64,000 bases of DNA. Source: Coptis chinensis (lineage: Eukaryota > Streptophyta > Magnoliopsida > Ranunculales > Ranunculaceae). The DNA lies in NCBI GenBank assembly GCA_015680905.1, contig CM027380.1, positions 15,456,001 to 15,520,000 of the forward strand. The letters run 5' to 3'. Positions 59,835 through 64,000 of the stretch are shown one piece after another. How positions within the stretch are numbered: the stretch's first letter is position 1; every line of letters starts with the position of its first letter. A program made the position numbers and the translations under genes. Below the pieces are notes generated by a model. The model was given only the letters and a program-made list of their open reading frames with translations, ran no database searches and was not told the origin of the DNA.

Positions 59835-60752
59835 TCAGCATTTTTTACTCTCTATAATAGTGTTAGCATCGACAAGGTTATTATCAGATTTTACTACTAA
59901 AAATCTATATGCAGCACTATTATGAGCATAACCAATGAACATACAATCAACAGTTCTAGGTCCCAATTTTCTCTTTTTAGGTTCGTTCACAAGAACCTTA
60001 GCAAGACACCCCCACATTTTTAAGTATGTCAGGGTAGGTACATGACCTTTCCATAACTCATATGGTGTCTTATTCCCTGTTTTCTTGTTGGGTATCCTAT
60101 TCTCATATGGCAAGATAGGATTGCTTCCCCATGAAGTTCGGGAAGCTCGAACTTACAAGCATAGCATTCATCATCTCTTTAAGTGTTACGTTTTTTTCTT
60201 TCGGCTACTCCATTAGACTCGGAGAGTATGGTGGAGTAGTCTCATGAATAATGCCATTCTTGTCACAAAAGTCCCGGAAGGGGTTAGACTCATATTCTCC
60301 ACCCCTATCGGGCCCGAAGTCTCTTAATCTTCTGATTAAGCCGGTTTTCAACTTCACTTTGTACTTGAGAAACATCTCACTGCCTCATGCTTGTGTCTAA
60401 GTAAATATACCATGGTGTACCTAGAGAAGTCATCTATGAATGTAATATAATAAAACTTCCCCCTCTAGACATGGTACTTACGAATTCACCCAAATCCATT
60501 ATGAATAAGAGTTAGTAATCGGTTTTATCTCTAGACCGCGGTTCTAGGGGTTTCTTCGTGGCTTTAGTCTCAAAGACATATCTCACATTTATCATTAGAA
60601 AAATCAGAAATATTAGACAATAAACCACATGCTTTCATCCTTTTCATATCTTGAACATTCACATGTCCTAGTCTACCATGCCATATATTAAAAGAGTCAA
60701 GCAAATAAGCGTATGCATTCATTCTTATTAATAATAATGTTGTCAAGTACAT
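59835..60752 (-). pseudogene. Copia gag-pre-integrase and integrase pieces
   Basis: The frame at 60,752-60,570 has FNIWHGRLGHVNVQDMKRMK with the following Cys pair (CEICL) of the HHCC finger. The frame at 60,113-59,835 is the integrase C-part: RIPNKKTGNKTPYELWKGHV, PTLTYLKMWGCLAKV and RKLGPRTVDCMFIGYAHNSA. The catalytic core between them (60,560-60,120) is broken by frame changes. Confidence 0.87.
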
Positions 60753-61199
60753 TCAACATGAAAAGACCATCTTTATTATTACAATAACCTTTACCAACAA
60801 AACCCTCATTCTTTGTCGAACAAACTTGTCACTCTCAAAAGTCACCTTGGCCTTGACTTTTCCCGTAGAGACCGAAATCAGATTCGGCGAATCTCGGGAA
60901 CATGAAGAACATTACTAAGTGAAAGGGTTTTCCCCGAAGTTAACCGGAAAGAACCTTGCTGTTCCCTCAACAGAAACGGACCTAGAAGGCACCCATATAG
61001 ACCTTTTCATCTTTCACTAGTATGTAATCTGAAAGGCTTCAACATCACCACATACGTGGCGGGTGGCACCGAATCTAGTACCCAGTTCCTCTTCCCGGTG
61101 GCTATGAACACTTGTGACCGCGGCAAAGACAACAATATCATCTCCCTCAACTAGATTAGCATTGGGAGGATCATCGGTGTCTTTCTTGTGTGTCCGCGA

Positions 61200-62063
61200 C
61201 GAAAAGCCCTATGTCGGGTTTACCACAAACATAACAATTTCCATTGCGGTACCACTCCTTTTTAAAAAAGTGCCTTTGACCTTGAAATTCTTATGTTTGT
61301 TGGACTTCCTCTTAGAGGTTTTGTTAGATTTCTTTGGGATTACCTTCAACGATATTGGCTTTAGAATGAAATTCCTTAGACAACACCTCATCCCGAGTCT
61401 TGTTCTTTTCCTCTATATGAATGTGAATGATCACATCCTCAAGAGTCATCTGCTTCGCTTATGCTTCATACTATTTTATAGTGTTTCCAAGACTTCGGGG
61501 AGTTTCTCAATCAAACATCCAAAGAACAAAGGATTCGGGTAAATTAATACCCTCGGTTTTCAAATCATTAATCAACATGAAAATCATGGATTTGAGGCGT
61601 TACATCTCTATCCTCTCATATGGAACTTTAGAAAATTCCCGATAGCATATTTAAAGTACCGGCATCCTCTATTATGTATTTCTTGTTCAAACTCTCCCAT
61701 ATATCATGTGCATTCTTATTTGAACAATAAATATCAAAAATCTCATTGGACAAGGTACTTTCAAAATAGCATGACGACATACCTTATTCCCATTGAGCCA
61801 AGCGACTTGATTTCTTTCGAAATCATTAGAACCCTCCATGGGTCTTTGTATCGATGAGATACTTTGCATAGTTAAGTACATCTAGGGCTGTGAACACCCT
61901 TTCTCTCCATCGCTTGAAGTGGGAACCGTTGAAGGATTCAATCTTTGACACATTAGGTAAGTTCGCGAGCATTCATAGAGGTACTGAGAATCTCTCATAG
62001 GCGAAGTTACTTCCATGACTCGAGTGGTTTCTTTGATGGTGTGGTGTCAACGGTGTAGACATC
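61200..62063 (-). pseudogene. Copia gag (multiple frame breaks)
   Basis: Starts at an ATG near 62,063 (MSTPLTPHHQ). Pieces LPNVSKIESFNGSHFKRWRE, STLSNEIFDIYCSNKNAHDI and WESLNKKYIIEDAG follow in changing frames, and NGNCYVCGKPD near 61,240 is a worn zinc knuckle. These are the usual blocks of copia gag. Small indels every 50-100 bp break it. Confidence 0.8.
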
Positions 62064-62091
62064 TTGTTCTTTCCTTAAGATTGTTGTATGC

Positions 62092-62911
62092 GGATAAAAG
62101 AAACTTATAGAAGACAAGAGACGAGAATAACGTAATAACCAAAGCGCGGATTAAACATCCCTTAAGGAAAGATTTAAGCCCTTCCAATGGTGCGAAAGGC
62201 AACGATGGCGTCTTCCTCCACAGGATTCAATGGTTAACAATGGTCTAACTTTGCACTAGAATAGACTACCCTCTAGAACGAAATATAACTCTCTCGGGCG
62301 GCCGGGGAAGAAGAGAATAAAGATTGAAGCAATAAAGACTTATCCGTTTACGTGTAGGTAAGAGAAGGGTGTATACGACTTCAACAACTTCGTTTATTTG
62401 GTTCTATAAGCGGCATGCACGCGACTTACCTCTCGGTCGATATCGAAAGAAAAGACACGAAGTTCTATCTCTGCGTCCTCTCTCTCTCTCTCAGAATTGA
62501 TCCACTCTATAGACCGCAGCCGGTGTTTATATAGAGGTGATCCGGTTACCAGATGGGAGAAGGAAACCTCACAAAGTCGGTTTCACAAAACCAACTTGGA
62601 GTAGAACTCTAGCAAACCGAAACTTGCTGCAACACTAAAAAATCAGTTTAGGGAATAGGTAAACCACTACCCACTAGACAACCCACCCCAAGCCCACGCC
62701 ACGCCCGCGACTCTGGTTCGGTTCGGTTGGTGCGGCAGCGCGGCGATGTGGCTTTGGGTGAGTCCTCCCTCCTAACACAAAAGCATTTGTACCCTAAGGG
62801 CACGCCCTTATGCTAGAGGTTCACCTCAAATACCTCACTACCTAGTGGTGGTTCACCAATGTGGGACTAAACAACACACAAGTATTTGAAATACACATGA
62901 AGATTCCAACA
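62092..62911 (-). repeat. 5' LTR of the right-hand copia
   Basis: Same ends as the 3' LTR. Between about 62,150 and 62,520 it differs from the 3' LTR by many substitutions and short indels, whereas 62,521-62,690 and 62,760-62,911 are almost identical. Minus-strand downstream sequence is ATCTTAAGGAAAGAACAAG, without a tRNA-iMet type primer site. Confidence 0.88.
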
Positions 62912-62934
62912 ATCTTAAGGAAAGAGTTTGAAAT

Positions 62935-63969
62935 ACACCAGACATGTTAAGATTGACTATCACTTTGTGCGGGAACGCGTTACTAGAGGTTCCTTACGTA
63001 TTATGTATTTCTCCACCATTAAGCAACAAGTATGCAAACCGTGCTATGCATCGAGGTTTTTTTTTGGGTTAACTAGTATTACCCCCCCACTAGATGAGCC
63101 AATTAGGATTTCCCCCCCACTAGATGGGAAATTAGGGTCTCCCCCCTAAATACACACAAAAAAAAGTCAAAATGGGTTGGTCAAATTTTTTGTGTGTATT
63201 TAGGAAGAGACCCTAATTTCCCATCTAGTGGGGGGGAAATCTAATTGGCTCATCTAGTGGGGGTAATACTAGTTCACCCTTTTTTTTTTGAAGTCTTGAA
63301 ACCCGTCATTCGAGATCTATAATTAGCATGGTTTTTTTAGATTCTAATTGTAATTAGATAAGGGATAATTATGTTATTTAAGTGACACTAGGGAGTTTTT
63401 TTCTAAATTATTAATAAAAGAGGACTTGTTCTAAATTAAGAGAGAAAAATAGAGAATAATTATATAATTTAAGTTATATTAGATGGGTTCTTCTAAATTA
63501 TTAATAAAAGAGAGAATTTCTAATTTTTGTGAAGAAGGTGTTTATAAATTGAGCAAATAGAGAAATTTCAATTTGCCTACTTGGTAGTGGAGAGTGGGTC
63601 TCAAAACCCGGCTATCATATAGTGTAGAGATTGACTGACATCATATAGTCTCTCTTCCCTTCGGTTTCGGTTTCTACGTGACAAACTTTCTCTTCGCCTT
63701 CGCAGAGATCAGCTTGCAGGAGGGTAATTGAGTCTAGATATTAGATAACATTTGTTAAGATAAACTTTGTTTAGATTATCACTTATCATTGATTTGTACC
63801 ACAGAAAAGTGGGCATCTTAACGAGTCCAATACTTCTCACACTTTCAGAAAGAACTGAAAAATGAAACAAAAAAGGGAAGATGAAAATTGGTCCTTGGAG
63901 ACAGTGGAAGTGTGGTACCATTAATCAGCTCAAATCTCAAACCCAGTGATATTTGAGAGGACAGAAGTG
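62935..63969. repeat. Near-identical second copy of the 55,601-56,651 segment
   Basis: Runs from ACACCAGACATGTTAAGATT to GAGAGGACAGAAGTG. It contains the RNase H tail frame, the Helitron (63,027-63,630, same A|T site), the foldback MITE (about 63,066-63,280) and the copia tail. Differences from the left copy are few and mostly in homopolymers. After 63,969 the sequences part: left goes into the copia LTR, right into CCTATCAGAGTGTTG. Confidence 0.93.
63027..63630 (-). mobile_element. Helitron-like element, duplicated copy
   Basis: Minus strand starts TCTCTACACTATATGATAGC and ends GGTTTGCATACTTG, at the same RNase H target as 55,693-56,312. It is a copy made by the segment duplication rather than a separate insertion. 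The foldback MITE sits inside it with shorter G and T runs. Confidence 0.75.
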
Positions 63970-64000
63970 CCTATCAGAGTGTTGTGGGATTTTTACGCAA

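Larger units (their letters stand above)
56650..62911 (-). mobile_element. Copia retrotransposon with two LTRs, coding part damaged
   Basis: LTRs at 56,650-57,481 (832 bp, 3' LTR) and 62,092-62,911 (820 bp, 5' LTR), both TGTTGGAATC...GCATACAACA or GCAGATACAACA-like on the minus strand. A polypurine tract GTGGGGGAT lies at 57,490-57,482. Minus-strand order is gag, gag-pre-integrase, integrase, RT, RNase H, the copia order. The 5-bp outer flanks (AGAAG and ATCTT) do not match, so a clean target duplication is missing. Confidence 0.9.

Noticed and set aside
1-64000. tRNA, rRNA or other structural RNA genes
   Set aside because: None was recognised by eye; a tRNAscan or Rfam search would be needed to exclude small ones.

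Overview
The window is nuclear DNA of a flowering plant, most likely a eudicot. It carries intron-containing plant genes, AT-rich spacers, and several layers of LTR retrotransposons, hAT, MULE, CACTA, Tourist and Helitron elements. The species cannot be told from the sequence alone.

Layout: (1) 1-7,471 is a decayed Ty3/gypsy element of the Tat lineage on the minus strand. It has one LTR at the right, a primer binding site, broken gag-PR-RT-RNH-aRNH-INT, and a 138-bp tandem array in its 3' untranslated part; its other LTR lies beyond the left edge. (2) 7,485-13,300 is mostly non-coding, with a hAT-type element (12,066-12,865, exact 8-bp target duplication). (3) 13,756-17,905 is an intact five-exon Aux/IAA gene of the IAA8/IAA9 type, with tandem repeats in its large third intron. 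(4) 19,130-21,570 holds a MULE with a 9-bp duplication, a small Helitron and a MITE. (5) 22,158-25,599 is an intact four-exon TBL (PC-esterase) gene. (6) 28,583-29,059 is a one-exon gene for a probable plastid protein. (7) 30,882-37,413 has an array of palindromes and several MITEs.

From 37.5 kb to the right edge the DNA is nested transposons. An old copia RNase H gene was split by a 17.75-kb copia-family insertion (37,716-55,469, duplication CAACT/TAACT). That insertion holds inverted copia copies, a 4.5-kb CACTA element carrying fragments of host genes (a RanBP1-like and a 4CL-like gene), and a hAT element inside the 3' LTR. The same RNase H gene was hit again by a Helitron (55,693-56,312), which itself holds a foldback MITE. 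A younger copia element (56,650-62,911, two LTRs) follows, flanked on both sides by nearly identical ~1.04-kb copies of the RNase H/Helitron segment.

The three host genes (auxin response repressor, wall polysaccharide acetyltransferase-like protein, plastid protein) show no sign of acting together. The most notable find is the multi-gene-capturing CACTA element. The oddest structure is the duplicated flank of the right-hand copia, which may be biological or an assembly fault.
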